A DNA stretch of 64,000 nucleotides, taken from Candidatus Obscuribacterales bacterium. GTDB taxonomy: Bacteria > Cyanobacteriota > Vampirovibrionia > Obscuribacterales > Obscuribacteraceae. Numbering within the stretch: the first letter of the stretch is position 1; each line of letters opens with the position of its first letter. The stretch lies in contig JARLHI010000075.1 in the NCBI GenBank assembly GCA_031292355.1, positions 372,001-436,000 of the forward strand, given 5' to 3'. The position numbers and the translations under genes were made by a program. The notes under the pieces are model-generated. The model searched no databases, was not told the DNA's origin, and saw only the letters and a program-made list of their open reading frames with translations. Shown here piece by piece: positions 43,829 through 52,886 of this stretch.

Positions 43829-44710
43829 ATGACCGCGAGCAACGTCAAGGAAAAACCACGCACTTCCACTCTAGTTCAAAATTCGTATGGCAAAAGCATT
43901 GTCCGCCTGACAAAAATCAACCGCGAAAGTACGCCGCCCACATGGAAAGAAATTACTGTTGATACTGAGCTTCTTGGTGATGAATTTGCGGGCTGCTATT
44001 ACGATGGAGACAACAGCAAGGTTGTGGCTACCGACTCGATGAAAAACACGGTCTATGTCGAGGGCTCCAAACACTCTCTCAGTAGCATCGAGGAATTCGG
44101 GATGGCACTCGCAAAACACTATTTAGATGACTATGCTCACGTCAAAGAAGTGATCGTCAAAATTAAAGAAGACATGTGGTGCAACATTCCAGTAAACGGA
44201 AAAGTAAATCCAACGTCATTTTTTAAATCTGGTGGCGACAATCGGGTGACAACGATTCACATGGACAGAACGAAAACTGATATCGAATCAGGCGTTGAAA
44301 ATCTCGTTGTGGCCAAGATTGCTGATTCCGAATTCGCAGGCTTCATCAAGGACAACTACACTACTTTGAAAGAAACCCACGACAGAATTTTCGGCACCAC
44401 TATCAATGCTCACTGGACTTACAACAATCCCAAAGCCGATTTCAACGCAGTTTATGAAGCGACCCGCACGACAATACTGGAAACATTTGCCGATCACCAT
44501 AGCCTCTCTGTGCAGCAAACACTCTATGCCATGGGTGATGCTGTTCTCAATGCCGTGAAAGATATCGAGCAAATTTCGATGATATTGCCGAACATACACC
44601 GTATACCGTTTGACCTCAAGCCGTTTGGCTTGGAAAATCGCAACGAGGTCTTTGTGACCACTAGCGAGCCGCAGGGCACAATCAAAGGCACGGTCGCGCG
44701 CAAAAAATAA
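43829..44710 (+). CDS. uox: Urate oxidase (uricase)
   Basis: 293 aa from ATG 43829, which has AGGAGG eight bases upstream; the in-frame GTG at 43784 has none. Markers: NSYGKSIVRLTKI (Lys22), DNSKVVATDSMKNTVY (Thr68 of the Lys-Thr catalytic pair), SVQQTLYAMG, MILPNIHRIPFDLKPFGLENRNEVFV and TSEPQGTIKGT. The cofactor-free enzyme oxidises urate with oxygen to 5-hydroxyisourate and hydrogen peroxide in purine breakdown. HIU hydrolase, OHCU decarboxylase and allantoinase are not in the window. No peroxisomal or export signal. Confidence 0.92.
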   Translation: MTASNVKEKPRTSTLVQNSYGKSIVRLTKINRESTPPTWKEITVDTELLGDEFAGCYYDGDNSKVVATDSMKNTVYVEGSKHSLSSIEEFGMALAKHYLDDYAHVKEVIVKIKEDMWCNIPVNGKVNPTSFFKSGGDNRVTTIHMDRTKTDIESGVENLVVAKIADSEFAGFIKDNYTTLKETHDRIFGTTINAHWTYNNPKADFNAVYEATRTTILETFADHHSLSVQQTLYAMGDAVLNAVKDIEQISMILPNIHRIPFDLKPFGLENRNEVFVTTSEPQGTIKGTVARKK

Positions 44711-44755
44711 AGCGTTGCATCTGCAAATCTGCCTAATCACCGCCTGAGAGTTCAA

Positions 44756-45673
44756 CTATTGGTTATTCTCAAATCCGAGGCGATGCTCTTCGGCACGCAA
44801 CGGTTTCATCCACTTGTCGGAGAGTGGCACATATTCGCCTGAGCGCCAAACAAATAACTGACCGTATGACTTAGATTTTGTCCGTTTAACAGTCTGGCAA
44901 TCAGAGTCAAAAAACGTCTCGGTCAGCTCAATGCGATAGGCAAATTTGCTTGGCGTATGCGCCTTGGTTGGCATCGGTATTATATATGGTGCCTGGGTAA
45001 GAGCCTTCTCTTCCATTCTGCAACAGTATGCAAACGGCAATTTATCACAAACAGCCACAATTTTATTGTGAGCCAAGCCCAGGAGAGTGTAGATTTCAAA
45101 ATTTTCCTGGCAATTGAAATGAGTGTTTGTAATCAACACTATCGGCATCGATGAATTATTGCTCAATGCCGGTTGTGGTTTTACAAGTGAGCAAAAACGA
45201 TCACACTGCACATCAACCACATCGAGCAACTTGACTCTTTGAGTTACGTCATAGGCGGCAAGCAGAAAGTTCTCTCCCCAAATGGCTTCGTTGCTATTGC
45301 GCACGCTAATGGTCAGAAAAAGAAGCTTAGTTTTGCCACTTTGGAATGGAATCGAATTGTCGCAACTAATCTCCAGATCCCCTTCTAACGGCTGCTTTTC
45401 ATAATTATCCATTAGCTGTTCGATAGGCAGACTTTTGGTGGCGGCGCCATCCATTGTGATATCGGGAAAAACTCGTTTGAGTAGAGCGAAATAAGTGACT
45501 TTTGACGACGACGAAATGCGATCACTTAAATTATGAGTGGACGGTTTAGCAGCTTTCCTAACCGTCGTTGAGTGCTTCCTCTTTAACGCCGTAGCTCCAA
45601 CACCCAAGGGCTCAAATAAGCCTTGAAACAAGAGCAGGCAGAGCAAGCAAACGATGAACATTGAGCGCTTCAA
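44756..45673 (-). CDS. Exported protein of unknown function
   Basis: 305 aa. Signal peptide at residues 1-30 (MFIVCLLCLLLFQGLFEPLGVGA). A basic linker (ALKRKHSTTVRKAAKPS) is followed by a globular region with beta strands (TKLLFLTISVRN, NFLLAAYDVTQRVKLLDVVDVQC, MPIVLITNTHFNC, KFAYRIELTETFF). Several Cys (DVQCDRFC, HFNCQ, DKLPFAYCC) may form disulfides after export. No domain is recognised. It is convergent with urate oxidase and divergent from the long zincin gene at 45894. Confidence 0.65.
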   Translation of the reverse strand: MKRSMFIVCLLCLLLFQGLFEPLGVGATALKRKHSTTVRKAAKPSTHNLSDRISSSSKVTYFALLKRVFPDITMDGAATKSLPIEQLMDNYEKQPLEGDLEISCDNSIPFQSGKTKLLFLTISVRNSNEAIWGENFLLAAYDVTQRVKLLDVVDVQCDRFCSLVKPQPALSNNSSMPIVLITNTHFNCQENFEIYTLLGLAHNKIVAVCDKLPFAYCCRMEEKALTQAPYIIPMPTKAHTPSKFAYRIELTETFFDSDCQTVKRTKSKSYGQLFVWRSGEYVPLSDKWMKPLRAEEHRLGFENNQ

Positions 45674-45893
45674 GATAAAGATTCCCTTTTATTGTTTAGT
45701 GCCAATTGCATGCAGAATTCTAAAACAAGTCCACAAATGTAACTGGAGCATCACAAATATTAGGCGGCGTCAGCACCTCATTTTCGGCTGCCAGCTTCAC
45801 GGAGGCGTTGTCAAGCAATGCAGTGGTGCGACTGTGGGACCGCAGTTTTGGGTATAGGGTTAAAGTGACATTCTGCCTGAGATTTGCCCGCTC

Positions 45894-48800
45894 ATGTCTG
45901 ATATCGACGACAAAAAGCCAGAAGAGCCCGCGGCGAAACCGAAGCCCAATGATTCGAGCGCACATGCTCTTACCGTGTTCGCTCAATCGTTGGCATATTC
46001 GGCTATTGAGGCACCTGCTCGTGGCGGCGCCCAGCTGATTGACCATGCTTTGGGCACAAAACTCGAAGAGGGCGTGCAGGCAAAGCTTGACAACACAGGT
46101 ATTCACCAGCCAGAAGCCGTCCACTATGGCACGAAAGCCTGGATGGCCGCGCAATTCGGCAATGGCATCGGTATCGTCGTGCCTATGTGGCTCTCCCGCA
46201 AAGCAATGGTCGGCAAAGCCGAACAGGCGTTGGTCAAAACTGCTTCAGCAGAGGGTGGCTTAGTTACATCCCTTAAGCAGACCAGTCTTGCCGAAAACGC
46301 CTTCCACGAAGCGAAACTTTCCGCCCGAACCGGTTTTTTCTATGGCGCTGCTCTCACGCCCACTGACGACAAGAATTCATCCGGAAATATTGTGTTCGAT
46401 CGCATAAAGCAAGGTTTTAATAGTGGTGCCACCTTCGGTGCCATGGGCTACTCGTCCTCGCTTTCAAGCGGTTTGCTCGGTCGGGCGGCTGGTTCTCTTG
46501 AGGCCACAACATTGCCATCTGTTTTTAAATCACCTTTGCAAACGGCTTTACACAGCAGTTTGATTCATGGTGCAATCGGTGGTGTTCCTGGTGGTATCAT
46601 CCAGACCCAACTTGGTGCTATGGAAAGTGGCAAGCATTTTGCCAGTCTACAAGACATCAAAGAAAATGTCGTTAGCATGACTATGGTTGGTGGTGCTATG
46701 GGCGGTGCCGGACTGTTTGGGCAAAAGCCGGGCAAGGAAGCGGCAAAGCCACTAAATACAGAGCCACCAAAAATCAAGGTTCCAGCAAACGACCATGTTC
46801 CCGTTATAGTGCCGAACATAGAGCCATTCGTTGCTAATAGATTCGATGAGTTGAAAGCAACGGCGGCTGCTCGACCACGCTCAGAGCACGTCGAGAATAC
46901 CGTTAAACACCATTTCGACATTCCAATTGACCCAATTGAAAGAGCGTGGAAACAAGATGACATAGACAAATTCAGAACCGTCGAAACGCGCTCGATCATG
47001 TTTGCACCTGATGGTCGCGCCAGCCGCATCGGTCACGAAAGCTGGGACAACTTTGAACCATGGGGCGTTGAGCATCGCAAAATATCCGTAGATGTTTATA
47101 GCTTTCCTGGTGTTCCTGCTGAAATTGTGGTGCCTTCTGATTATGCGCGCGTACTCGATCAAGAGCGCGCAAATAGGCTTAAAGCAGCAGCAATCTCGGA
47201 TGATCTTGTGCTCGCGGGCTCGGCAGCTAACGACAACTTTCGAGCTAAAGAGCAGCGCATTCTTCCCGAGGAAATTGCCCAAATGCTGCAGCAATTACCC
47301 AATCACGACATTGTTCGCAGTGTTGAATTGCTGGACCATGACGATCCCTGGGACCTGAAAAAAACTAACGACACTAGAACCGCGCTACTAAGCAGAGGAG
47401 AGACTCCTGGACCGGAGCATAATTTCATAGGACTTGCCGACGCAACTCACGGCAATGGAAATGAGCGCATTCGATTTTGGAAAGGCGCTGAAAACAATCC
47501 GAATAAATTGCAGGAAACGACCTTTCACGAGTGGGCCCACTTGCTCCAGGAAGATCCTGTGTTTAAAGCCTTTGGACATGCAGCAAACGCTGAACGGGGC
47601 GGCTTTATTGCACGCCCGTATGCGAACTACAATGTTCACGAAAATTGGGCAGTGCATCTCGGTGAACGCTTTCTCAGCCCTCGCGGTCATGAATTCGCAG
47701 AACTAATTGAAAATGCGCCGGCGCGGGCTTTAGTGATGGCCAAAGCTGTGCGCAATATGCTTGATGCGCGAGCCGATAATCCATCACCAAAACATGAGGA
47801 ATATCTTGCTCGCACACTAGCTGCCGACGCGCTCGCCACCAAAGGCTTGCAGGAAAGTATCGTCTCTGATATTCAAAACGACAGATGGGACCGTTTCTGG
47901 AACAAGATAAGATTCCTCAACACAGCGGCATCTTTCGGGGAGAGCCCCGAGATGTTCAACAAAGTGTTAGGTCCTATTGATTCTGAAGTGATGACTGTTT
48001 TTCAAAGATGCCCTTTCGACGACGCCGTTGTAAACGAAGCTCTGCTGAATCGCATGGTGGCACAGCACCCAGAAAATATTTCCTCAGAAAAGATGCCTGA
48101 GTTTATTGAGCGATGGCGAATGCTCGGAGAGCAAGAAGCCAAGGTTCACCTGTTCAAAGTGCTGCCCGAATATGGCAAACAAGCTATCCTCAATGATTTG
48201 ATCGCAAGACACGACAATAAGATCTTCCCCGATATTATGGCGCTGAAGAATAGCGCCTCTGGTGCTGATCTCAAAATGATAAACGAGACCATCAAGGTTA
48301 TAGGAAAAGAGCACGAAGAAGAAGTCCTTAAAAAAATAAGAGCTAAAAAACAAGTCTATGGAAGCGACCGCGTCTGGACTGCCCAATCGGAGAATCCAGA
48401 GATTCGCCTCGGCCTTTTGAAAACTGAGAAGGATCCCCTCACTCCTGAATCTTTTGCTACTTCAATTGACGGATTGCCTCCTTCTTCATTAAAAAAATTA
48501 ATAGAGGGAGATGCTATCGCCTACGTTGCCGGCGAGTCGAAATCAACGGTGTGGCAGAACGTTTTGAGCAAACTATCGCAAAATGACCAGATTGAGCTAT
48601 TTCAGGCGCTGGCAGAGACTCACGATGCTGCTTATGAAAAGATAGCTGAAAATATTGAAAAAATGGATGCCACTGAATTCGGTGCTAATTCTGCAAAGAT
48701 TCATGAGCAGTCTTTGAAATTATTATTGGCACGGGAGCAGCGGCTCGATTTTATCAATGCACATCCGGATCGAATTAAGGATTTTGCATCCTACAAAGAA

Positions 48801-49379
48801 GTTACTCAGGCGTTAGAGGCAAACCAGATTGCAGACCTAATTAGAGATAGTGCAGAGCGGCGTGATAGCGCCTGGATTGATGACGTTATGAAAGGTGCAA
48901 GCGAGAGGTTTGACGAATCAGGACAACTCGATATTTTGACGGCTCTAGAAAAAAAACGGGGAGTAGATGGACGCATTGACACACTGATGAAGCTTGTGAA
49001 ATCCCACGATTCGGCCGTCGCCGACAGGGCAAGTTATATGTTCTTACATCATATAACAGACGGGCTAGAGGCCATACGCAAGAACTATCCTGATATGGAC
49101 AAATTTCTTCTCGGAATGGATGATTGGGGTGCGCGTGTAGTGTATCTGGACTATTTCACGCCCCAGTCGGGAGTATTTCAACCTCAAAGCATCGATAATG
49201 TGACATTAGCTGCCCACGGTTTGTCTGACCCACAACTAATTCGATATTTGCAGACTGGGGCAAGCATGCTAAAAGGTGACGATAGAACAACTCTTTTACG
49301 AAGTTTCTATCAGTGGCAATCTCCGCTAGTCAAAGATGCTTTACGCACCATGGGTGATATGAGTGGGCTCGAAGACTAA
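45894..49379 (+). CDS. Long zincin-like protein, copy 2
   Basis: 1161 aa, paralogous along its whole length to the protein at 37384-40767 and in the opposite orientation. N-terminal Ala/Gly-rich region (ALTVFAQSLAYSAIEAPARGGAQL, GAIGGVPGGIIQTQLGAMESGK), core FHEWAHLLQEDP (His545, Glu546, His549), and HENWAVHLGERFL with Glu583 as a likely third zinc ligand. The C-terminal helical repeat section holds MDATEFGANS. The function is inferred only as a possible peptidase. The neighbouring repeat copy begins 26 bases after its stop. Confidence 0.7.
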   Translation: MSDIDDKKPEEPAAKPKPNDSSAHALTVFAQSLAYSAIEAPARGGAQLIDHALGTKLEEGVQAKLDNTGIHQPEAVHYGTKAWMAAQFGNGIGIVVPMWLSRKAMVGKAEQALVKTASAEGGLVTSLKQTSLAENAFHEAKLSARTGFFYGAALTPTDDKNSSGNIVFDRIKQGFNSGATFGAMGYSSSLSSGLLGRAAGSLEATTLPSVFKSPLQTALHSSLIHGAIGGVPGGIIQTQLGAMESGKHFASLQDIKENVVSMTMVGGAMGGAGLFGQKPGKEAAKPLNTEPPKIKVPANDHVPVIVPNIEPFVANRFDELKATAAARPRSEHVENTVKHHFDIPIDPIERAWKQDDIDKFRTVETRSIMFAPDGRASRIGHESWDNFEPWGVEHRKISVDVYSFPGVPAEIVVPSDYARVLDQERANRLKAAAISDDLVLAGSAANDNFRAKEQRILPEEIAQMLQQLPNHDIVRSVELLDHDDPWDLKKTNDTRTALLSRGETPGPEHNFIGLADATHGNGNERIRFWKGAENNPNKLQETTFHEWAHLLQEDPVFKAFGHAANAERGGFIARPYANYNVHENWAVHLGERFLSPRGHEFAELIENAPARALVMAKAVRNMLDARADNPSPKHEEYLARTLAADALATKGLQESIVSDIQNDRWDRFWNKIRFLNTAASFGESPEMFNKVLGPIDSEVMTVFQRCPFDDAVVNEALLNRMVAQHPENISSEKMPEFIERWRMLGEQEAKVHLFKVLPEYGKQAILNDLIARHDNKIFPDIMALKNSASGADLKMINETIKVIGKEHEEEVLKKIRAKKQVYGSDRVWTAQSENPEIRLGLLKTEKDPLTPESFATSIDGLPPSSLKKLIEGDAIAYVAGESKSTVWQNVLSKLSQNDQIELFQALAETHDAAYEKIAENIEKMDATEFGANSAKIHEQSLKLLLAREQRLDFINAHPDRIKDFASYKEVTQALEANQIADLIRDSAERRDSAWIDDVMKGASERFDESGQLDILTALEKKRGVDGRIDTLMKLVKSHDSAVADRASYMFLHHITDGLEAIRKNYPDMDKFLLGMDDWGARVVYLDYFTPQSGVFQPQSIDNVTLAAHGLSDPQLIRYLQTGASMLKGDDRTTLLRSFYQWQSPLVKDALRTMGDMSGLED

Positions 49380-49404
49380 TAGAGGACTAAAGCGTTTCCT
49401 ACGA

Positions 49405-49568
49405 CGAGCGCGGTACAAGTCGAAAAACCGTTTAATAAAAGCGAGCCCGCAAAGCCACTAAAAAGATGCCGTTACCTCGGCGATTCGTGGTAACTGACTC
49501 GCGGAGGTTGAACTGGGAAGGCTTTCAAAAAATAGATTTTAGGGCGTTTATGAGACGACTGGGGCGCT
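49405..49568 (-). repeat. Dispersed ~160-bp element, copy 2
   Basis: Read on the minus strand it matches 16928-17083 in block order: TAGCGC, TCGTCTCATAAA, CAGTT, GTTACCAC, CTTTTTAGTGGCTTTGCGGG, CTTTTATTAAACGG. The hairpin GTTACC...GGTAAC is kept although the loop sequence differs. It lies downstream of the truncated monooxygenase gene on the same strand, and directly after the stop of the long zincin gene on the other. Confidence 0.6.
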
Positions 49569-49581
49569 AGCTCTTGCCGAT

Positions 49582-49830
49582 TTATTTCTTACGGTTTTGG
49601 TCGACAGTCAGTATTTTTGTGCGGCAAAAACAAGAATCGCATCGCAAAAAACGCACCGTATTCGCTTGGACTTCCTCGATGAATGGGCGGAAACTTTTAT
49701 TGTACTCGTGAAAGGCTAATGAAAAGTCGCCATCACATTTTTCGAAGGCATCAGCGAGGGCGACTGCGCCGTCGATTGCGGCGTTTGAGGTTAAAAAAAT
49801 GGATGGAACAATTGAAGTGAAGATTGACAC
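49582..49830 (-). pseudogene. C-terminal remnant of an FAD-dependent monooxygenase
   Basis: An 82-codon frame: NAAIDGAVALADAFEKCDGDFSLAFHEYNKSFRPFIEEVQANTVRFL is the tail signature of flavoprotein monooxygenases (DA-x-x-LAdAL, then aL-x-x-Ye-x-x-RP-x-x-E-x-Q). The FAD-binding first 300 residues are absent: immediately upstream the sequence changes to unrelated DNA and the divergent WG-repeat gene. The GTG start has no proper ribosome site. It is a dead 3-prime fragment. Confidence 0.5.
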
Positions 49831-49896
49831 TCCTTGAGCTCGAGTTGCAGTTGCAAAAAAGTTGCGAATCGGGTTTTGACGTTCTATGATTTGTCC

Positions 49897-51087
49897 ATGG
49901 AAACTGAGCTTAGAGCCCTACCATTAGTCATAACGGCGTCAGTAGTGTCAATCTTCGCGACCTACATTTTTGTGTTACCCAGATTGCCGGGGATCACTTT
50001 TGCAAAAAATGGGTGGCAACTGGCGATGGCATTGCTAGTGGCAATAGCACAGACAATCAGCACCACCGTGCTTTTCTTTTGCTTTGGCTATCCTGCGTTA
50101 TACCTGGGCTTCTGGCTTGGACTGACAGGCGGTGCAACGGCTTATCCTTCCTGGTTTGGAACGGCACTGACATTGCTAGTGGTTGTTTCTTGCGGTTTTT
50201 CGTTCCTCTGGCTTTTGGCAGCCGAATTTCTTACGAACAAATCTACCGGTGTAACTCACTGGGCAAGCCGCTTACTTGCAGCTCTCGTGCTAACGTTTCC
50301 GCAAATGGCTATAGGTGGTGCAATCTTTTATGCCGCCGAAAAGTCGGCACCAACAGGAAAGGCGGGCTATATAGATAAAACAGGAAATTTTGCCATTGCC
50401 GCAAAATTCGAGCACGTAGAAGATTTTCGTCACGGAATTGCTAGAGTCAATTTGCCGAAAGATTTTACCGGTCGATTGAAAGCGCCCGCATTCATCGATC
50501 ACAACGGCAACCCCATTAAAAATTCTGATGACGGAAAACGATACTTCAAATTCAGTGCAGGTAGCACAGCCTTCGGTTTTGACGAAGAAGAAGGAGCAGA
50601 AAATACGGGAAACAGCATTCTCGTGCGAAACCACGGCGACTCCTTGCCACTCTCGGAAGGACTGTCGGCGGTGCAAAAGGCCGGTGTTCCTCCCAAAATG
50701 GAAGAATCCTGGGGCTTCGAAGATAGCAACCATAAAATGGTGATTGCGCCATCTTTTTACGATGTTCGTTCATTCAAAGAGGGTTTAGCAGCTGCAGCCA
50801 TTGACGCAAATAAAGACGATCCGTCAGCAGATAAAACAAGCGTGCATGCATTGTGGGGCTATATCGATCGCCAGGGTGAGTGGGTGGTGAAGCCACAATT
50901 TCAAGTTGCAGAGAGCTTTTCAGATGGACTTGGCTGCGTCAGTATGACCACACCAGGAGCGAAGAGTTTAAACGGAACGAAAGTTGGCTACATCAATAAA
51001 AAGGGGGACTTTGTCATTCCACCGAAATTTGATTATGGCAGTCCTTTTAGAGAAGGAGTCGCCGCAGTGGTCGTTGAGCCTCGATAG
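49897..51087 (+). CDS. Membrane protein with WG repeats
   Basis: 396 aa from ATG 49897; a TTG at 49834 is also in frame. Four hydrophobic segments at about residues 8-150 (LVITASVVSIFATYIFVLP, LAMALLVAIAQTISTTVLFFCFGYPAL, ALTLLVVVSCGFSFLWLLA, ALVLTFPQMAIGGAIFYAA). Then at least four WG-type repeats of about 40 residues: AGYIDKTGNFAIAAKFEHVEDFRHG, WGYIDRQGEWVVKPQFQVAESFSDG, VGYINKKGDFVIPPKFDYGSPFREG. Such beta repeats are surface or periplasmic modules of unknown ligand. Divergent from the dead monooxygenase fragment. Confidence 0.8.
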   Translation: METELRALPLVITASVVSIFATYIFVLPRLPGITFAKNGWQLAMALLVAIAQTISTTVLFFCFGYPALYLGFWLGLTGGATAYPSWFGTALTLLVVVSCGFSFLWLLAAEFLTNKSTGVTHWASRLLAALVLTFPQMAIGGAIFYAAEKSAPTGKAGYIDKTGNFAIAAKFEHVEDFRHGIARVNLPKDFTGRLKAPAFIDHNGNPIKNSDDGKRYFKFSAGSTAFGFDEEEGAENTGNSILVRNHGDSLPLSEGLSAVQKAGVPPKMEESWGFEDSNHKMVIAPSFYDVRSFKEGLAAAAIDANKDDPSADKTSVHALWGYIDRQGEWVVKPQFQVAESFSDGLGCVSMTTPGAKSLNGTKVGYINKKGDFVIPPKFDYGSPFREGVAAVVVEPR

Positions 51088-51100
51088 GTTGTTGGGCAGT

Positions 51101-51220
51101 TCAGACACTCTCGGGCACACTGTGGTCTGATGCTTCTTCGGCGCAAGCGATGTTGAGAGTGCTTGCAGCGAAGAGGGCTGACTCGGCTAAGCAAAGCAAC
51201 TTCTTCATCAATTTCTTCAT
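51101..51220 (-). CDS. 39-residue putative secreted peptide
   Basis: ATG at 51220 with GAGGT nine bases upstream. It starts MKKLMKKLLCLAES and continues ALFAASTLNIACA then a short acidic tail EEASDHSVPESV, which looks like a signal peptide (residues 1-27) with 12 mature residues. The start region is a 12-base tandem duplication, giving two in-frame ATGs (51220, 51208). Could be the start of a truncated gene. Confidence 0.35.
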   Translation of the reverse strand: MKKLMKKLLCLAESALFAASTLNIACAEEASDHSVPESV

Positions 51221-51443
51221 CAATTTCTTACCTCATTAGGGAAACGATTTGGACTGCGCATATTTGCGACAGGGACAAATCCGTGTGCAGTTTGCGTGAT
51301 GAAAAAAAGTTTGACACAAAAGTGACACAAGGACGCGACTCATTTGACACAGACGGTGAATACACTGGTTGCCATAAGGAGTCAATCAGGTTTTCTCGCA
51401 ACGGCCACAAACATTACTATCCCCTCAACCGCGGAGACAGATC
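51221..51443. other. Short gap between the WG and TPR genes
   Basis: Together with the small peptide gene this makes a 356-base interval between the neighbouring large genes. A 100-codon + frame at 51163-51465 overlaps it but has no coding character and is not called. The TPR gene's promoter should be here; none is obvious. Confidence 0.4.
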
Positions 51444-52205
51444 ATGGATAAACACAAAACGATGAGTGCTGTTACGCTAGCTTTCGTGGTGTTGTCGTGC
51501 TTTGCAGGTGACGCCCTCAAGTTCGTAGCAGTGTTTTACAACAATTGCGCCACGGACAAGATGGAACATCGTGACTATCGCGGAGCGATTACGGATCTTT
51601 CGTCTGCTATTAAACTATATCCAAATTTTGCACGCGCGATCTGTAATCGCGGAGTAGCTTATGAGTCCGTCAATGATATGCCGAATGCATTTAGAGACTT
51701 CAACGATGCAATACAGATCTCTCCAGATGACGCGATAGCGCATACACACAGAGGAACGATTTTGGTAGGTCAAAAGCGATTTAAAGACGCAATCGATGAC
51801 CTAGACAAGGCAATCCAAGTCGATCCTAAGGCTGAAACAGCCTATCTACTCAGAGGGCTGTGCAAAAGCACGTTCGAAGATTACCGGGGAGGCATCGATG
51901 ACTATAACAGAGCTATCGGACTCAACCCGAAAGATGCTATGGCTTGGAAAGGACGGGGCGTAGCTCGGGCTCTTATCAATGACTATGCAGGCGCACTCAA
52001 CGATTTGAACAAAACAATTGCTTTAGACCCATCGTCTGAAGCCGCATATAGATGGAGAGGCAACATTCAGTTTCTCATCGGCAACTACCGAGCGGCAATT
52101 GCAGATTCCACAAAAGCACTGGAGATAGATCCAAAGGACACTACAGCTACGCAGATCGTTGCGGAATCCAAATCCAAAGTTGGAAAAGGTAGTCGCCGGT
52201 CATGA
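51444..52205 (+). CDS. Tetratricopeptide repeat protein
   Basis: 253 aa. N-terminal membrane anchor or signal (TLAFVVLSCFAGDALKFVAVFYNN). From residue 40 there are about six consecutive TPR units of 34 residues, ending in the consensus (A-x-x-D-x-x-x-A-I-x-x-x-P): YRGAITDLSSAIKLYP, MPNAFRDFNDAIQISP, FKDAIDDLDKAIQVDP, YRGGIDDYNRAIGLNP, YAGALNDLNKTIALDP, YRAAIADSTKALEIDP. A protein-interaction scaffold facing the periplasm is inferred. ATG preceded by GGAGAC. Confidence 0.85.
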   Translation: MDKHKTMSAVTLAFVVLSCFAGDALKFVAVFYNNCATDKMEHRDYRGAITDLSSAIKLYPNFARAICNRGVAYESVNDMPNAFRDFNDAIQISPDDAIAHTHRGTILVGQKRFKDAIDDLDKAIQVDPKAETAYLLRGLCKSTFEDYRGGIDDYNRAIGLNPKDAMAWKGRGVARALINDYAGALNDLNKTIALDPSSEAAYRWRGNIQFLIGNYRAAIADSTKALEIDPKDTTATQIVAESKSKVGKGSRRS

Positions 52206-52237
52206 CGCCGCAAGCCATTCAATTTGGCGCAGCAAAA

Positions 52238-52576
52238 TTACTCCATGACAAAATCGATAGGACCGCCAGTCCAATGGGTTATAACGAGGCAGCCATTGTC
52301 ACTCTTATGCGGTCCGTGGCTCACACCAGCCTTTCCGACGAAGTAAGAGCCCGGCCCGTATTTAACGCCCTCCTCAATAAAATCGCCGCTCAAGACATAA
52401 ACAGTTTCATGGGCATGAGTATGAGAATGACGCGGAATGACGGCTCCAGGCGACAATTTAGTTTCTACAGTTCTGGCATTTGTTTGCTCGTCAACATAAA
52501 GAGTTTTGCTCTCAACTCCATCAATTTCCAGTTTTTCCCACTGACAGTGATGGCAATCACTTAGATACTGATACAC
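52238..52576 (-). CDS. Single-domain cupin protein
   Basis: 112 aa from GTG 52576, with AAGGAG six bases upstream. Cupin motif 1 VIPRHSHTHAHETVYVLSGDF gives His-x-His and a Glu; motif 2 YGPGSYFVGKAGVSHGPH gives the last His. An intact metal-binding site is therefore present. This subgroup resembles the ChrR-type anti-sigma cupin or small quercetinase-like proteins, and its substrate is unknown. The N-terminal CHHC may add a metal ligand. It is convergent with the TPR gene. Confidence 0.8.
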   Translation of the reverse strand: MYQYLSDCHHCQWEKLEIDGVESKTLYVDEQTNARTVETKLSPGAVIPRHSHTHAHETVYVLSGDFIEEGVKYGPGSYFVGKAGVSHGPHKSDNGCLVITHWTGGPIDFVME

Positions 52577-52886
52577 GCATGTCTCCTTCCAATTTCGTCG
52601 TTGCCAGATTGCGGCATCGCTGATTATGACTAGTAGTCCCTACCCAATCCATCTGGACAGTCTGTCTGGTTTTGCAGTTTTTTTCAACACGGTTTTTGGG
52701 ACTGAGCTCGTAAACTCAAACTACTAGCCTGTTGAGCGCTTCCGTCTTCTTTCGGACGGCATTTGTGGTTTTAATCTTTAAAAAAAGTTTGAGGATGGTG
52801 TTCGGTTTGCAAAAATTTGTTATTTAATTATTGGCTCCCCAATGAGCATAACTGCTGGCTTTCGTTCCCGGAGGAGGTTTGTTGTT
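52577..52886. other. Leader/promoter region of the small heat-shock genes
   Basis: 310 bases with no gene. It contains an eight-base inverted repeat, CTAGTAGT (52630-52637) and ACTACTAG (52720-52727), and a small hairpin CCGTC-TTCTTTCG-GACGG before the sHSP start. No CIRCE element (TTAGCACTC-N9-GAGTGCTAA) is present. CTCCCC near 52835 could pair with the GGAGGAGG ribosome site as a temperature-sensitive structure, but that is weak. Confidence 0.4.

Noticed and set aside
52202..52564. 120-codon + frame beside the TPR gene
   Set aside because: It is the antisense of the cupin gene, which has clear metal motifs and a ribosome site.
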